Origin: Bacillus shivajii
GTDB lineage: Bacteria > Bacillota > Bacilli > Bacillales > Salisediminibacteriaceae
DNA: 64,000 nt
Direction: 5' to 3'
NCBI RefSeq assembly: GCF_020519665.1
Contig: NZ_CP084703.1
Coordinates: forward strand, 124,001-188,000
In this document: positions 1 to 10,707 of the stretch, one piece after another
How the letters are laid out: the number at the start of each line of letters is the position of its first letter
Numbering within the stretch: position 1 is the stretch's first letter
The notes under the pieces: model-generated
Database searches by the model: none
What the model was told of the DNA's origin: nothing
What the model saw: only the letters and a program-made list of their open reading frames with translations
Position numbers and translations under genes: made by a program

Positions 1-1
1 C

Positions 2-574
2 ACTGGACTGAGAGCTTCTGTTATGATGCATCTTCCTGCATTAGTCATAACACAACAAATGAAACGAATTCTTCCTGCAATTAACCAATTAGGCCTTGTT
101 GTTAGAGGAATTTACGGGGAAGGAAGCGAAGCATTAGGTAACTTGTTTCAAATTTCCAATCAGATGACGCTTGGAAAGTCAGAACAAGACATTATTGATG
201 ACTTACGTAGTGTCGTGTTGCAGCTTGTTCAACAAGAGCGATCAGCAAGAGAGCTTCTTTTAGAACAGTCAAAAATACAAATAGAGGATCGTGTATATCG
301 TTCTTACGGGACTCTCTCATACTGTCGAAACATTGAATCTAAAGAAGCGACACAACGATTGTCAGATGTACGGCTTGGTATTGACATGGGGTTAATTAGG
401 GATGTAAGAGGTAACATTTTAAATGAATTAATGATATTAACACAACCAGGATTTTTACAACAATATGCAGGTGAAATATTATCACCCGACCAAAGAGATC
501 AAAGAAGAGCAGCACTTATTAGAGAACGACTAAAATTAGAGGATGAATTTCAAAGCGGAGGTGGAGAAACATGA
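2..574 (+). CDS. mcsB: McsB protein-arginine kinase, C-terminal part
   Basis: The reading frame is open from the window edge, so only the last 190 or so residues are present. It matches McsB, the phosphagen-kinase-like enzyme that phosphorylates arginines on misfolded proteins and so marks them for ClpC-ClpP. Visible features are the kinase-fold stretch [15 protein letters not shown] at the left edge and, near the C-terminus, RDQRRA, which fits the RDXXRA phosphoarginine-receptor motif known from the family. The stop TGA lies inside the ATGATG start of clpC (4-base overlap), indicating translational coupling in the ctsR-mcsA-mcsB-clpC operon. The operon promoter and CtsR operator lie outside the window. 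Confidence 0.95.
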   Translation, partial: TGLRASVMMHLPALVITQQMKRILPAINQLGLVVRGIYGEGSEALGNLFQISNQMTLGKSEQDIIDDLRSVVLQLVQQERSARELLLEQSKIQIEDRVYRSYGTLSYCRNIESKEATQRLSDVRLGIDMGLIRDVRGNILNELMILTQPGFLQQYAGEILSPDQRDQRRAALIRERLKLEDEFQSGGGET

Positions 575-3015
575 TGTTTGGACGTTTTACAGAAAGAGCA
601 CAAAAAGTCTTAGCTTTAGCACAAGAAGAAGCCGTACGATTAGGTCATAACAATATTGGTACTGAGCACATTCTTCTTGGCTTAGTTCGCGAAGGAGAAG
701 GAATTGCTGCAAAGGCACTGAGTGCCCTTGGATTAAGCTCTGATAAAATTCAAACTGAAGTTGAAAATTTAATTGGACGTGGGGAAGAGAAAACAAAGCA
801 AGTGCACTATACGCCACGCGCGAAAAAAGTCATTGAACTTTCTATGGATGAGGCTAGAAAACTAGGACACTCCTATGTTGGAACTGAACATGTGCTTCTT
901 GGTTTAATCCGTGAAGGAGAAGGGGTTGCAGCACGAGTCTTAAATAACTTAGGAGTCAGCTTAAATAAAGCTAGGCAGCAAGTATTACAGCTGTTAGGAA
1001 GCAGCGAATCTTCAAATAGTCAGCAGCAGTCGGCTAATGGAGGTGGAAGTAATGTGAATACACCGACATTAGATAGTTTAGCGCGAGACCTAACAGCGAT
1101 TGCAAAAGAAGACCAAATCGATCCTGTTATTGGTCGTTCAAAAGAAATTGAACGTGTCATTCAAGTGTTAAGCCGTCGTACTAAAAACAACCCAGTTCTA
1201 ATTGGAGAACCCGGCGTTGGTAAAACCGCCATTGCAGAAGGACTTGCGCAACAAATTATAAACAATGAGGTTCCTGAAACATTACGAAATAAACGTGTAA
1301 TGACATTAGATATGGGAACAGTTGTTGCAGGAACGAAATACCGTGGTGAGTTTGAGGATCGCTTGAAAAAAGTGATGGAAGAAATTCGTCAAGCAGCTAA
1401 TGTCATTTTATTCATCGATGAGCTTCACACATTAATTGGTGCAGGGGGTGCTGAAGGTGCAATTGATGCGTCGAATATTTTAAAACCATCCCTTGCACGC
1501 GGAGAGTTGCAATGTATTGGTGCAACCACTTTAGATGAATATCGTAAATATATTGAAAAGGATGCAGCATTAGAACGAAGATTCCAGCCAATTCAAGTTG
1601 ATGAACCAACACTAGAAGAGTCAACACAAATATTAAAAGGACTGCGTGATCGTTATGAAGCGCACCATCGTGTAACAATTACTGATGATGCTATTGAGGC
1701 GGCTGTAAAACTATCAGATCGTTACATTTCTGATCGATTTTTACCGGATAAAGCGATTGACTTAATTGATGAAGCAGCATCAAAAGTTCGTCTAAGGTCT
1801 TACACAGCACCGCCGAACTTAAAAGAGATGGAGCAAAAACTTGAAGAAACACGCAAAGAGAAGGATGCAGCTGTACAAAGTCAAGAATTTGAAAAAGCAG
1901 CATCGTTAAGAGATAGCGAGCAACGAATTCGCGAAGAATTAGATGACTTGAAAAAGCAATGGAAAGAAAAACAAGGTCAAGAGAATTCCGAAGTTGTCAC
2001 GGATGATATTGCGATGGTTGTTTCAAGCTGGACGGGAATACCAGTAAGTAAACTTGCTGAAGAAGAAACAGATCGCTTACTTCGTATGGAAGAAATTCTT
2101 CATAATCGAGTCATTGGTCAAAACGAGGCAGTGGAAGCTGTTTCCAAAGCAATTCGTAGAGCTAGAGCCGGGCTTAAGGATCCAAAACGTCCGATTGGCT
2201 CGTTTATTTTCCTTGGACCTACAGGTGTCGGTAAAACAGAACTAGCTAGAGCAGTTGCAGAATCATTATTCGGAGACGAAGATGCGATTATTCGAATCGA
2301 TATGTCAGAGTATATGGAAAAGCATACAACGTCTCGTCTTGTCGGTTCACCACCGGGATATGTTGGCCATGACGAAGGTGGTCAATTAACGGAAAAAGTT
2401 CGTAGAAAGCCATACTCAGTCATCTTGCTTGATGAAGTAGAGAAGGCTCACCCTGAAGTATTTAATATTCTTCTCCAAGTACTTGAAGATGGGTTCTTAA
2501 CGGACTCAAAAGGGCGCCGTGTCGATTTCCGGAATACAGCGATCATTATGACCTCTAATGTTGGAGCTAGTACGTTACGACAAGCGAAAAGCTTAGGATT
2601 TACAGCACAGCGAGATGGTGAAGATTATAAAGATATGAAAGGAAAAGTAATGGGAGAGTTAAAGAAGAGTTTCCGTCCGGAATTCTTAAACAGAATTGAT
2701 GAAATCATCGTCTTCCATTCACTAGAGAAAGATCATATTAAAGAGATCATTACGTTAATGTCAGATCAGCTGAAAAAGCGTCTCACAGAGCAAGGCATTG
2801 ATTTTGAGTTAACGCAAGCGGCGAAAGATAAAATTGCAGATGAAGGCTTTGACCCTGAATATGGTGCAAGACCATTACGTCGAGCATTGCAAAAGCAAGT
2901 AGAGGACCGTCTCTCTGAAGAGTTATTACGAGGCACAATTTCAAAAGGTCAGAAAGTAATTATTGATGTGAAGGATGAAGAGTTTGTCGTTACTTCGGAA
3001 GCGATGACAAGCTAA
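571..3015 (+). CDS. clpC: ClpC AAA+ unfoldase
   Basis: Hsp100 ATPase of 814 residues that unfolds substrates for the ClpP protease; with McsB and MecA it controls stress proteins and competence. Domains in order: a double N-terminal Clp repeat (about 1-145), AAA-1 with Walker A GEPGVGKT near residue 213 and Walker B LFIDELH, a UVR-containing middle domain ([15 protein letters not shown], about 430-450), and AAA-2 with Walker A GPTGVGKT near 549. The start [11 protein letters not shown] matches B. subtilis ClpC, and GGAGGTGG precedes it. It overlaps mcsB by 4 bases and is followed by a strong terminator, so it ends its operon. Length is typical of the family. Confidence 0.98.
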   Translation: MMFGRFTERAQKVLALAQEEAVRLGHNNIGTEHILLGLVREGEGIAAKALSALGLSSDKIQTEVENLIGRGEEKTKQVHYTPRAKKVIELSMDEARKLGHSYVGTEHVLLGLIREGEGVAARVLNNLGVSLNKARQQVLQLLGSSESSNSQQQSANGGGSNVNTPTLDSLARDLTAIAKEDQIDPVIGRSKEIERVIQVLSRRTKNNPVLIGEPGVGKTAIAEGLAQQIINNEVPETLRNKRVMTLDMGTVVAGTKYRGEFEDRLKKVMEEIRQAANVILFIDELHTLIGAGGAEGAIDASNILKPSLARGELQCIGATTLDEYRKYIEKDAALERRFQPIQVDEPTLEESTQILKGLRDRYEAHHRVTITDDAIEAAVKLSDRYISDRFLPDKAIDLIDEAASKVRLRSYTAPPNLKEMEQKLEETRKEKDAAVQSQEFEKAASLRDSEQRIREELDDLKKQWKEKQGQENSEVVTDDIAMVVSSWTGIPVSKLAEEETDRLLRMEEILHNRVIGQNEAVEAVSKAIRRARAGLKDPKRPIGSFIFLGPTGVGKTELARAVAESLFGDEDAIIRIDMSEYMEKHTTSRLVGSPPGYVGHDEGGQLTEKVRRKPYSVILLDEVEKAHPEVFNILLQVLEDGFLTDSKGRRVDFRNTAIIMTSNVGASTLRQAKSLGFTAQRDGEDYKDMKGKVMGELKKSFRPEFLNRIDEIIVFHSLEKDHIKEIITLMSDQLKKRLTEQGIDFELTQAAKDKIADEGFDPEYGARPLRRALQKQVEDRLSEELLRGTISKGQKVIIDVKDEEFVVTSEAMTS

Positions 3016-3032
3016 TCGTTATTTCTAGGATC

Positions 3033-3070
3033 AAAACCGGGAAAAGTCATTTGCTTTTTCCGGTTTTTTT
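3033..3070 (+). terminator. Terminator after clpC
   Basis: AAAACCGG-GAAAAG pairs across TCATTTG with CTTTTT-CCGGTTTT and runs into a T tract. This is a classical intrinsic terminator 18 bases after the clpC stop. Confidence 0.9.
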
Positions 3071-3100
3071 CTCTAAAGTACGCTAAAATGGTTCATAATT

Positions 3101-3129
3101 TTGAGATGAAATATTTCATGATAGAATAA
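3101..3129 (+). promoter_or_regulatory. Possible radA promoter with palindromic spacer
   Basis: TTGAGA at 3101-3106 is followed 17 bases later by GAATAA at 3124-3129. The spacer carries the perfect 14-base palindrome ATGAAATATTTCAT (3106-3119). The -10 is weak, so a sigma-A promoter with a possible operator is only a suggestion. Confidence 0.3.
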
Positions 3130-3173
3130 AAAATAGAAATATTTTTCAAGGTATTGATAGGAAGGGATTTCAT

Positions 3174-4580
3174 ATGGCGAAAAAGAAAACAAAGTATGTT
3201 TGCCAAGAGTGCGGATATGAATCGATGAAATGGATGGGGAAGTGTCCAGGGTGCCAAAGTTGGAATACGATGGTAGAGGAGTTTGCAGCTGTACCAACAG
3301 AAAAAAAGAGAGGATTTGTTACATCCCCAAATGCTAAAACAATGAAGCCCCAGCCGATAACAAAAATCGAACGAAAAGAAGAAAATCGATATGATACGCA
3401 TATTAATGAATTAAACCGTGTATTAGGTGGAGGGATCGTTCCAGGTTCTTTAGTCCTGGTTGGAGGGGATCCTGGAATAGGAAAATCCACTCTTCTTTTA
3501 CAAGTTTCTGCAGAAATGTCTAAAAACAAAAAAAGAGTACTATATATTTCAGGTGAAGAGTCTGTAAAGCAAACAAAGATTCGAGCGGACAGGTTAGGGA
3601 TAGCAAGCGATGAGCTTTATGTTTTAGCTGAAACAGATGTGGAATATATAGAGAAAGCGATCGAGGAAATTGATCCGACGCTTGTCATTATTGACTCGAT
3701 TCAGACGGTTTATTTGGACAATGTAAGTAGTGCACCTGGCAGTGTTTCACAAGTTCGTGAATGTACGGCTGCATTTATGAGAGTGGCAAAAACAAAGGGA
3801 ATTGCTATTTTTATCGTCGGGCATGTTACAAAGCAAGGTTCAATTGCTGGACCTCGCCTTTTAGAGCATATGGTTGATTCTGTCTTATATTTTGAAGGAG
3901 AACGTCATCATACATATCGAATTCTACGAGCAGTAAAAAACCGGTTTGGGTCAACCAATGAAATAGGTATATTTGAAATGAAGGAGATAGGGTTAGAAGA
4001 GGTACTAAATCCTTCTGAAATTTTCCTTGAAGAACGTTCATCCGGAGCGGCTGGGTCAGCAGTTGTTGCTTCGATGGAAGGTACGAGGACGGTTTTAGTT
4101 GAAATTCAATCATTAATTTCACCGACGAGTTTTGGAAACCCTAGAAGAATGGCAACAGGTATCGACCACAACCGGATTTCTTTACTAATGGCTGTTTTGG
4201 AAAAACGTGTAGGTATGCTGTTACAAAATTCTGATGCATATGTAAAAGTTGCTGGTGGCGTCCGCCTTGATGAACCATCCATTGACTTATCTATTGCAGT
4301 TGCAATTGCATCTAGTTTTCGTAATGCACCAACTTCTCCTACTGATGTAATTATTGGAGAGGTTGGCTTAACAGGAGAAGTAAGACGTGTCTCTAGAGTC
4401 GAGCAACGAGTACTAGAAGCAGAGAAACTAGGGTTTAAGCGAGTTATTATACCAGAGAAGAATATCGGTGGGTGGTCAATTCCCCAAGGAATCGATGTCG
4501 TCGGTGTAACAACGGTAAACGAAGCTTTAGAAGTGACGTTAGGAGGAGCAACGAGTGGATCACCAAAATTCGAATTATGA
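3174..4580 (+). CDS. radA: RadA/Sms DNA repair and branch-migration ATPase
   Basis: RecA-like hexameric helicase acting on recombination intermediates; in Bacillus it works with DisA during the genome scan before sporulation. The 468 residues show an N-terminal zinc finger (Cys10, Cys13, Cys24, Cys27), Walker [11 protein letters not shown] near residues 97-106, the RadA-specific KNRFG motif near 255-259, and a C-terminal Lon-like domain. AGGAAGGG precedes the ATG. Its 3' end overlaps disA by 26 bases, so the two genes are coupled. Length is close to that of the B. subtilis protein. Confidence 0.97.
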   Translation: MAKKKTKYVCQECGYESMKWMGKCPGCQSWNTMVEEFAAVPTEKKRGFVTSPNAKTMKPQPITKIERKEENRYDTHINELNRVLGGGIVPGSLVLVGGDPGIGKSTLLLQVSAEMSKNKKRVLYISGEESVKQTKIRADRLGIASDELYVLAETDVEYIEKAIEEIDPTLVIIDSIQTVYLDNVSSAPGSVSQVRECTAAFMRVAKTKGIAIFIVGHVTKQGSIAGPRLLEHMVDSVLYFEGERHHTYRILRAVKNRFGSTNEIGIFEMKEIGLEEVLNPSEIFLEERSSGAAGSAVVASMEGTRTVLVEIQSLISPTSFGNPRRMATGIDHNRISLLMAVLEKRVGMLLQNSDAYVKVAGGVRLDEPSIDLSIAVAIASSFRNAPTSPTDVIIGEVGLTGEVRRVSRVEQRVLEAEKLGFKRVIIPEKNIGGWSIPQGIDVVGVTTVNEALEVTLGGATSGSPKFEL

Positions 4581-5637
4581 TTCAAACTTTATTAGTAACG
4601 TTTTACAGCTTGTCTCTCCAGGGACACCATTAAGGGAAGGGATTGATAATGTCCTTCGAGCAAAAACAGGTGGCTTAATTGTACTTGGTTACAATAATGA
4701 AATGATGAATATTGTGGATGGGGGATTTTTCATTAATTGCGAATTCTCACCAGCCTATTTGTATGAGCTAGCAAAGATGGACGGTGCCATTATTTTAAAT
4801 GAAAATGGTGACCGTATTTTGTACGCCAATACACAGCTAGTTCCAAATAATGCGATTGATTCTACGGAAACAGGAATTAGACATCGTACAGCGCAACGTG
4901 TGGCAAAGCAGACTGGCAATTTAGTGATTTCAATTTCGCAGCGTCGGAATGTCATTACCTTATATCAAGGTGATTATAGGTATGCTTTAAAAGATATTGG
5001 GGTCATATTAACAAAGGCAAACCAGGCTGTACAAACGCTTGAGAAGTATAAATCTGTACTAGATCAAAGTATTACAAATTTAGGAGCATTAGAATTTGAG
5101 GAACTTGTGACATTCCAAGAAGTATCACAAGTGATGCATCGAGTAGAAATGGTTCTACGTATTAAAAGTGAAATTTTAAATTACGTAAACGAATTGGGGA
5201 ACGAAGGGCGATTAATTTCAATGCAGTTGGAAGAACTCGTATCTAACATTGAAAAAGATGCGGTCTTACTCGTGAAAGACTATATGAAAAATCCAAAGCA
5301 AGACCCAATACAACTAATAAAACAGTTAAAACGAATGTCTAGTGAAGAGTTGTTAGACGATCAAGTGATCGTTAAATTATTAGGGTATTCGAAAACAACA
5401 AATTTGGCAGAGTTCGCTATCTGTCCTCGCGGTTATCGGATTCTTCATAAGATTCCACGTATCCCACCTATGGTGGTGAGAAATCTCATCGAAAGGTTTG
5501 AAGATTTACCTCATATTATGAGGGCAACGACAGAAGAGCTAGATGAGGTTGATGGTATTGGTGAAGCACGTGCGAGAAAGATTAAAGAAGGGTTAACGAG
5601 AATTCAAGAACAGCTATTTATCGACCGCCACATTTGA
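4555..5637 (+). CDS. disA: DisA diadenylate cyclase, DNA integrity scanner
   Basis: Makes the second messenger c-di-AMP from two ATP and stops synthesis at branched DNA, reporting chromosome damage before sporulation. Visible are the DAC domain with Asp76-Gly77-Ala78 and Arg109-His110-Arg111 (the DGA and RHR catalytic motifs), a helical spine, and a C-terminal helix-hairpin-helix ([14 protein letters not shown]). The length of 360 residues equals B. subtilis DisA. The start is GTG at 4555, chosen because AGGAGG lies 8 bases upstream inside radA. No terminator is obvious downstream. Confidence 0.97.
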   Translation: MDHQNSNYDSNFISNVLQLVSPGTPLREGIDNVLRAKTGGLIVLGYNNEMMNIVDGGFFINCEFSPAYLYELAKMDGAIILNENGDRILYANTQLVPNNAIDSTETGIRHRTAQRVAKQTGNLVISISQRRNVITLYQGDYRYALKDIGVILTKANQAVQTLEKYKSVLDQSITNLGALEFEELVTFQEVSQVMHRVEMVLRIKSEILNYVNELGNEGRLISMQLEELVSNIEKDAVLLVKDYMKNPKQDPIQLIKQLKRMSSEELLDDQVIVKLLGYSKTTNLAEFAICPRGYRILHKIPRIPPMVVRNLIERFEDLPHIMRATTEELDEVDGIGEARARKIKEGLTRIQEQLFIDRHI

Positions 5638-5702
5638 TGTCAAATATAATCACTTCTTGACGAACTAGTGAATAAAAGATATAATTTTATGTTTTGCTTC
5701 AT

Positions 5703-5732
5703 TTGACAGTTTTCCGTATCGTTTGGTAAGGT
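5703..5732 (+). promoter_or_regulatory. Candidate promoter upstream of yacL
   Basis: TTGACA at 5703-5708 has a good -35 match, but the best -10 is only TAAGGT (5727-5732, spacer 18). A short CCTCA/TGAGG dyad follows at 5741-5758. The 213-base disA-yacL gap suggests yacL has its own promoter; its exact position is uncertain. Confidence 0.35.
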
Positions 5733-5850
5733 ATTAGTATCCTCAGGGAAGTGTGAGGACTAAGAATTATGTAACTTTTTGTGATTTTTCTTGATTAATG
5801 TTTGAAATTTCACTACTTGTCTATAATGGTTAAAGGAGGTGAAGTAGAAA

Positions 5851-6954
5851 ATGCTTCGAAAAATAATTCAATTATTTATTCTTTTTGTTGGCGGGACGCT
5901 AGGTTTTTTATTTATACCAGATCTTATTGAACTACTTAATATGGGTGATGTCCCTGGGTGGTTAACGAATGCGTATACTGGGGCGGCAATAGGTGCAATT
6001 ATTTTATTTTTATCTACTTTTTGGTTTGTTGATGATATTGTTGGTTTTATACGTTTAACAGAAGAAACACTTGTCAAAGCTCCTGTCACAGACTTGCTAT
6101 TTGGTACAATGGGACTTGGTATTGGATTAATTATAGCTTTCCTCATTGGTTTACCTTTAGAGGCTGTTCAAATAACAGTGATCAGTACGATATTACCTCT
6201 CTTTTTAACATTACTCCTAGGTTATTTAGGTTTCCAAGTAGGCTTTAAAAAACGTGATGAGTTAATGAATATCTTTCCAGTGACAACTAGAGGGAATATG
6301 AAGGATCGCAAGAGATCTGAGGTAGGTTCTGAGGAAGAGGACTTAGGTTCACTGAAAATATTAGATACGAGTGTAATCATCGACGGAAGAATTGCGGATA
6401 TTTGTCAGACGGGCTTTTTAGAAGGGAAGCTAATTATTCCTGGTTTTGTTTTAGAAGAACTTCAGCATATCGCAGACTCTTCTGATGTTTTAAAACGTAA
6501 TCGAGGACGTAGAGGGTTAGATATCTTAAATAAAATTCAAAAGGAACTTTCAGTGACGGTTGAGATTTATGAAGGGGATTTTGAAGAGATTCAAGAAGTT
6601 GATAGTAAGCTTGTGAAATTAGCCAAATTATTAAATGGGTATGTTGTAACAAATGATTTTAACTTAAATAAAGTCTGTGACTTACAAGGTGTTGCAGTAT
6701 TAAATATTAATGATTTAGCAAATGCAGTAAAACCAGTTGTTCTTCCAGGTGAAGAAATGGCTGTACAAGTGATTAAAGATGGAAAAGAACAGAACCAAGG
6801 TATAGCTTATTTAGACGATGGAACCATGATCGTCGTAGAAGAAGGGCGCAATTATATTGGTAAAGAAATAGAAGTCATCGTTACTAGTGTATTACAAACA
6901 TCTGCTGGTAGAATGATTTTCGCAAAACCGAAATTACTAGAAAAAGCACTATAA
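5851..6954 (+). CDS. yacL: YacL, membrane-anchored PIN/TRAM domain protein
   Basis: Conserved Firmicute membrane protein of unknown exact role. About four transmembrane helices occupy residues 1-130. A PIN (PilT N-terminus) nuclease-like domain follows, with LDTSVIIDGR near 171-180 and VVTNDFNLNK further on supplying the acidic metal-binding positions. A C-terminal TRAM-like RNA-binding segment (about 305-360) ends the protein. The fold predicts a membrane-tethered ribonuclease, which is inference from family. AAAGGAGGTGAAG precedes the ATG, and 367 residues matches the orthologue length. ispD starts 14 bases downstream, so the genes are probably cotranscribed. Confidence 0.9.
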   Translation: MLRKIIQLFILFVGGTLGFLFIPDLIELLNMGDVPGWLTNAYTGAAIGAIILFLSTFWFVDDIVGFIRLTEETLVKAPVTDLLFGTMGLGIGLIIAFLIGLPLEAVQITVISTILPLFLTLLLGYLGFQVGFKKRDELMNIFPVTTRGNMKDRKRSEVGSEEEDLGSLKILDTSVIIDGRIADICQTGFLEGKLIIPGFVLEELQHIADSSDVLKRNRGRRGLDILNKIQKELSVTVEIYEGDFEEIQEVDSKLVKLAKLLNGYVVTNDFNLNKVCDLQGVAVLNINDLANAVKPVVLPGEEMAVQVIKDGKEQNQGIAYLDDGTMIVVEEGRNYIGKEIEVIVTSVLQTSAGRMIFAKPKLLEKAL

Positions 6955-6968
6955 GAGGAAAGATAAAT

Positions 6969-7661
6969 ATGGGGAACTACTACGTTGTCATACCTGCTGC
7001 TGGTCAAGGGAAAAGAATGGAAGCAGGGAAAAATAAACAGTTTTTAACGATTGATAAAGATCCTCTCCTTATCCACACATTACGTGTGTTTGAGGGGGAT
7101 CTTCTTTGTGAAGGCATCATTTTAGTCATTAACCATGAAGAGCAAGATGAAATGGAAGAACTAGTTGAAAAGAATAACATTCGTAAAGTGGTTAAGTTAG
7201 TACCTGGTGGTAAAGAAAGGCAAAACAGTGTTTATGAAGGACTAAAAGCAGTAGAAGGTGATCCAGTCGTGTTAGTCCATGATGGAGCACGGCCCTTTGT
7301 GAAAACAGCTGTCATTAAAAAGCTTGTACATTGTGTAGAAGCTGGTGTCTCAGCAACAGTAGCGGTACCAATTAAGGATACAGTTAAGAAAGTGAAAGAC
7401 GGACTCGTTGCAGAAACGATTGACCGTTCTAGCTTGTGGGCAATTCAAACACCACAAGCTTTTCGTCGTTCTGAAATATTGCGCGCACATAAAGAAGCTG
7501 ATGAGTACCATTATTTAGGTACCGATGATGCAAGTTTAATGGAATATGTAAATAAGCCCGTAGAGATTGTTGAAGGCGATTATGAAAATATTAAGATTAC
7601 TACACCAGAGGACCTTCTGTTTGCAGAAGCGATTATTAAAAAGAGAAAGGAAGATCTATGA
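6969..7661 (+). CDS. ispD: IspD, MEP cytidylyltransferase
   Basis: Third step of the non-mevalonate isoprenoid pathway: 2-C-methyl-D-erythritol 4-phosphate plus CTP gives CDP-methylerythritol. The nucleotidyltransferase fold is shown by PAAGQGKRM at residues 9-17 (CTP binding) and HDGARPFV near 105-112. Length of 230 residues is normal. A GAGGAAAG ribosome site precedes the ATG. The stop codon overlaps the ispF start, coupling it to an enzyme of the same pathway. Confidence 0.97.
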   Translation: MGNYYVVIPAAGQGKRMEAGKNKQFLTIDKDPLLIHTLRVFEGDLLCEGIILVINHEEQDEMEELVEKNNIRKVVKLVPGGKERQNSVYEGLKAVEGDPVVLVHDGARPFVKTAVIKKLVHCVEAGVSATVAVPIKDTVKKVKDGLVAETIDRSSLWAIQTPQAFRRSEILRAHKEADEYHYLGTDDASLMEYVNKPVEIVEGDYENIKITTPEDLLFAEAIIKKRKEDL

Positions 7662-8143
7662 TGATTCGGATTGGACAAGGGTTCGATGTTCATCAGTTAA
7701 CCGAGGAGAGACCTTTAATCATCGGAGGGGTAGAAATCCCTTATGAAAAGGGGTTAGTAGGGCACTCAGATGCTGATGTGTTATTACATACGATCGCAGA
7801 TGCGGTATTAGGAGCTATTGGGGAAGGGGATATCGGAAAGCACTTTCCAGACACAGACGCTCGCTTTAAAGATGCCGACTCGGCAAAATTACTTCAAGAA
7901 GTATGGGCAATTACGAAAGCAAAAGGGATGACTTTAGGTAACGTGGATTGCACGATTATGGCACAAAAGCCAAAAATGGCTCCATATATTCAACAAATGA
8001 GGCAACGAATTGCTGAGTTGCTAGAGGCTGATATCAGCCAAGTGAATGTGAAAGCTACTACAACAGAAAAGTTAGGTTTTACCGGAAGGGAAGAAGGAAT
8101 TGCCTCAATGGCAGTCGTTCTCCTTGAATCTGTAAAATCATAA
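7658..8143 (+). CDS. ispF: IspF, MECDP synthase
   Basis: Fifth step of the MEP pathway: cyclises CDP-methylerythritol 2-phosphate to the 2,4-cyclodiphosphate with release of CMP. Zinc ligands Asp10, His12 and His44 are visible ([16 protein letters not shown]), as is the C-terminal [15 protein letters not shown] motif. 161 residues is typical for this trimeric enzyme. The protein begins MMIRIG; the first ATG overlaps the ispD stop by 4 bases, and GGAAG lies just upstream. Confidence 0.97.
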   Translation: MMIRIGQGFDVHQLTEERPLIIGGVEIPYEKGLVGHSDADVLLHTIADAVLGAIGEGDIGKHFPDTDARFKDADSAKLLQEVWAITKAKGMTLGNVDCTIMAQKPKMAPYIQQMRQRIAELLEADISQVNVKATTTEKLGFTGREEGIASMAVVLLESVKS

Positions 8144-8170
8144 CTAGTAACAACGATGCTATTTTAAAAT

Positions 8171-8199
8171 TTGACCGAATGTACCGCAAAAGTGATAAT
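8171..8199 (+). promoter_or_regulatory. gltX promoter
   Basis: TTGACC (8171-8176), a 17-base spacer and GATAAT (8194-8199) form a good sigma-A promoter 83 bases before the gltX start. It allows gltX-cysES transcription independent of ispDF. Confidence 0.75.
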
Positions 8200-8281
8200 A
8201 TAGGGGAGGCTAATAAATAAGACTTGGCTTGCCGAAAAAAGATACATGAAAGTAGAACAAAAGAATGGAAGGTGTCATAAA

Positions 8282-9742
8282 ATGACTCAACAAGTACGTG
8301 TTAGATTTGCTCCAAGTCCAACGGGACATTTGCATATTGGGGGAGCTCGCTCTGCATTATTTAACTATTTATTTGCTCGTAACCAAAATGGAAAATTCAT
8401 TGTAAGAATTGAAGATACAGACCAAGCGAGAAATGTAGATACAGCTACGGAGAAGCTGATGGAAAGTATGAAATGGCTTGGTATCGACTGGGATGAAAGT
8501 GTAGATGTAGGTGGGCCGCACGAGCCATACAAGAGTATGGACCGTCTTGATATTTATAAGCAGTATATTAATCAGTTAATTGATGAAGGGAAAGCTTACT
8601 ACTGCTACATGTCAGCAGAAGAGTTAGAAGCTGAGCGGGAAGCGCAACGCGCTCGAGGAGAAACGCCAAAATATAGTGGGCGTGATCGTAATTTAACAAA
8701 AGAGCAACGTGAAGCATATGAAGAAGAAGGAAGAAAACCTGTTGTACGTTTCCGTGTTCCAGAAGATAAGCCAGTTGTTGTTGATGATATTGTTCGTGGG
8801 GAAGTTACTTTCGAAGCCGATGGGATTGGCGATTTTGTCATCGCTCGTACTGATGGTGTACCAACGTACAATTTTGCGGTAGTTATTGACGACCGCTTAA
8901 TGGAAATCTCCCATGTCATTCGTGGTGAAGAGCACTTATCTAACTCACCAAGGCAAGTACTAATCTATGAAGCGTTCGGGTGGAAAACACCAAGGTTTGC
9001 TCATGCTTCATTAATTTTAAATGAAGACCGTCAAAAAATGAGTAAGCGAGATGAGTCAATTATACAATTCGTTGAACAATACCGGGATTTAGGCTACTTA
9101 CCTGAAGCAATTGTAAACTTTATCGCACTTTTAGGTTGGTCCCCTGGTGGAGAAGAAGAAATTTTAACACAAGAACAACTAATTGAGCAGTTTAGCCTAG
9201 AGCGAGTCATTAAAGCCCCTGCAGTTTTTGATACGAAAAAGTTAGCATGGATGAATAACCAATATATGAAGGCAGCAGATGTTGATCGTGTTGTAGATCT
9301 TGCTCTACCTCATTTAATTAAAGCAGGAAGGCTTTCAGAAGAACTATCAGATGCTGAACGTGAGTGGGCACACAAACTGATTGCACTCCATCAAGAGAAA
9401 ATGAGTTTTGGTGCAGAGATTGTAGAGTTAACAGAGTTGTTCTTTAAGACTGAAATCGATTATAATGAAGATGCAAAACAAGTTTTAGAAGAAGAACAAG
9501 TACCAGAAGTTCTCGATGTATTTAAAGAGAAGATCGCTTCTCTTGAAGAATTTAAAGCGGATCAAATAAAATCGTCAATGAAGGAAGTACAAAAAGAAAC
9601 GGGTCATAAAGGTAAGAAACTCTTTATGCCTATCCGAGTTGCGACAACGGGTCAGCAACACGGTCCTGACCTTCCTCAAGCGATTGAGTTATTAGGTAAA
9701 GAAGTTGTGATTACGAGGTTAGAAAAAGTATTAAATCAATAA
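8282..9742 (+). CDS. gltX: Glutamyl-tRNA synthetase
   Basis: Class I synthetase charging tRNA-Glu. In Bacillaceae the enzyme is non-discriminating and also makes Glu-tRNA-Gln for GatCAB (family knowledge). The HIGH-type motif HLHIGGARS sits at residues 16-24 and the KMSKR loop near 252. The start is ATG 8282 ([15 protein letters not shown]), since GGAAGGTG lies 8 bases upstream; an in-frame ATG at 8246 has no ribosome site and would add 12 atypical residues. The resulting 486 residues match the family. A cysteine T-box leader follows, separating gltX from cysES. Confidence 0.97.
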   Translation: MTQQVRVRFAPSPTGHLHIGGARSALFNYLFARNQNGKFIVRIEDTDQARNVDTATEKLMESMKWLGIDWDESVDVGGPHEPYKSMDRLDIYKQYINQLIDEGKAYYCYMSAEELEAEREAQRARGETPKYSGRDRNLTKEQREAYEEEGRKPVVRFRVPEDKPVVVDDIVRGEVTFEADGIGDFVIARTDGVPTYNFAVVIDDRLMEISHVIRGEEHLSNSPRQVLIYEAFGWKTPRFAHASLILNEDRQKMSKRDESIIQFVEQYRDLGYLPEAIVNFIALLGWSPGGEEEILTQEQLIEQFSLERVIKAPAVFDTKKLAWMNNQYMKAADVDRVVDLALPHLIKAGRLSEELSDAEREWAHKLIALHQEKMSFGAEIVELTELFFKTEIDYNEDAKQVLEEEQVPEVLDVFKEKIASLEEFKADQIKSSMKEVQKETGHKGKKLFMPIRVATTGQQHGPDLPQAIELLGKEVVITRLEKVLNQ

Positions 9743-9759
9743 ACGTAAACCGTTGAAGA

Positions 9760-9998
9760 GGAGAAGTACATTTTGTTTTTCCTTACGAGAGAGAGCTGTC
9801 ATCGGCTGGAAGCAGCTTAAGGAAAGCATAATGGAAATGCACCTCTGAGCCCCTTGAAGAAAGACATTCATGTCCATTATTTGAGGGCGGCACAAAAGCC
9901 GTTAACGATGGGAAGTGAAGCAGCAAATGTTGCTTAAACAGAGTGGAACCGCGTGTAAGCGTCTCTGTGTCTTAAAGACACAGGGGCGTTTTTTTTAT
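9760..9998 (+). promoter_or_regulatory. T-box leader of cysES, cysteine specifier
   Basis: A T-box riboswitch that senses uncharged tRNA-Cys and permits read-through into cysE-cysS. The specifier codon TGC (Cys) is at 9838-9840 in the stem I specifier loop, inside GAAATGCACCTCTGAGC. The T-box bulge TGGAACCGCG is at 9944-9953 within AGAGTGGAACCGCG. The competing terminator follows immediately. In B. subtilis gltX and cysES lie in one transcript with this T-box between them, and the layout here is the same. Confidence 0.93.
9959..9998 (+). terminator. T-box attenuator terminator
   Basis: CGTCTCTGTGTCT pairs with AGACACAGGGGCG (13 pairs, three of them G-U) across a TAA loop, then eight T. It is mutually exclusive with the antiterminator formed around the T-box sequence. 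Confidence 0.9.
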
Positions 9999-10030
9999 AT
10001 TGTAACAATCGAAAGGAAGGGGGCAAAAGG

Positions 10031-10702
10031 ATGTTTAAAACGTTACGTAATGATGTTGATGTCGTGCTTGAACAAGACCCAGCTGCGCGAAGCAGGGTAG
10101 AGGTTATGATTAATTATGCAGGTGTTCATGCGATTTGGTGTCATCGTTTTGCTCATTGGTTATGGAAGAAGCGCCTTTATTTTATTGCTAGGTTTTTATC
10201 TCAAGTTAGCCGTTTTATTACTGGTATCGAAATTCACCCCGGTGCAAAAATCGGGCAACGGTTATTCATTGATCACGGGATGGGTGTCATTATTGGTGAA
10301 ACTTGTGAAATCGGAGATGACGTGACGATATATCAAGGAGTTACACTAGGTGGTACTGGGAAAGAAAAAGGTAAACGTCACCCAACGATAGAAGATAACG
10401 TCCTCATTGCCTCAGGAGCGAAAGTATTAGGTTCAATGAGAATTGGGAAGAACTCGAATATCGGAGCGGGTTCGGTCGTTTTAAAAGAAGTTCCTCCGAA
10501 CTCTACTGTCGTTGGAATACCAGGAAGAGTAGTAATTCAAGATGGTGTGAAAATTAAACAAGACTTAGATCACATTAATTTACCAGACCCTGTAGCTGAT
10601 AAGTTCCGAGAACTGGAGCAAGAAATATTAAGGTTAAAAGAAGAGGTCAATGTTTTGAAATCTGGAAACGGAAAGATTGAGAAGAATGAAGGAGGAAAGT
10701 AA
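10031..10702 (+). CDS. cysE: Serine O-acetyltransferase
   Basis: First committed step of cysteine synthesis: serine plus acetyl-CoA gives O-acetylserine. A short N-terminal helical domain is followed by left-handed beta-helix hexapeptide repeats ([20 protein letters not shown], then [12 protein letters not shown]). The catalytic His-Asp region is in the [11 protein letters not shown] segment. The charged C-terminal tail of a 223-residue protein is typical of Bacillus forms. GGAAGGGGG lies upstream of the ATG. It is controlled by the preceding T-box and cysS starts 5 bases downstream, which pairs cysteine supply with cysteine charging. Confidence 0.96.
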   Translation: MFKTLRNDVDVVLEQDPAARSRVEVMINYAGVHAIWCHRFAHWLWKKRLYFIARFLSQVSRFITGIEIHPGAKIGQRLFIDHGMGVIIGETCEIGDDVTIYQGVTLGGTGKEKGKRHPTIEDNVLIASGAKVLGSMRIGKNSNIGAGSVVLKEVPPNSTVVGIPGRVVIQDGVKIKQDLDHINLPDPVADKFRELEQEILRLKEEVNVLKSGNGKIEKNEGGK

Positions 10703-10707
10703 AAGTA

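Noticed and set aside
587-817. Minus-strand open frames inside clpC, rpoB, rpoC and ribosomal genes
   Set aside because: They are mirror frames of strongly coding genes, have no ribosome sites and no protein-like composition.
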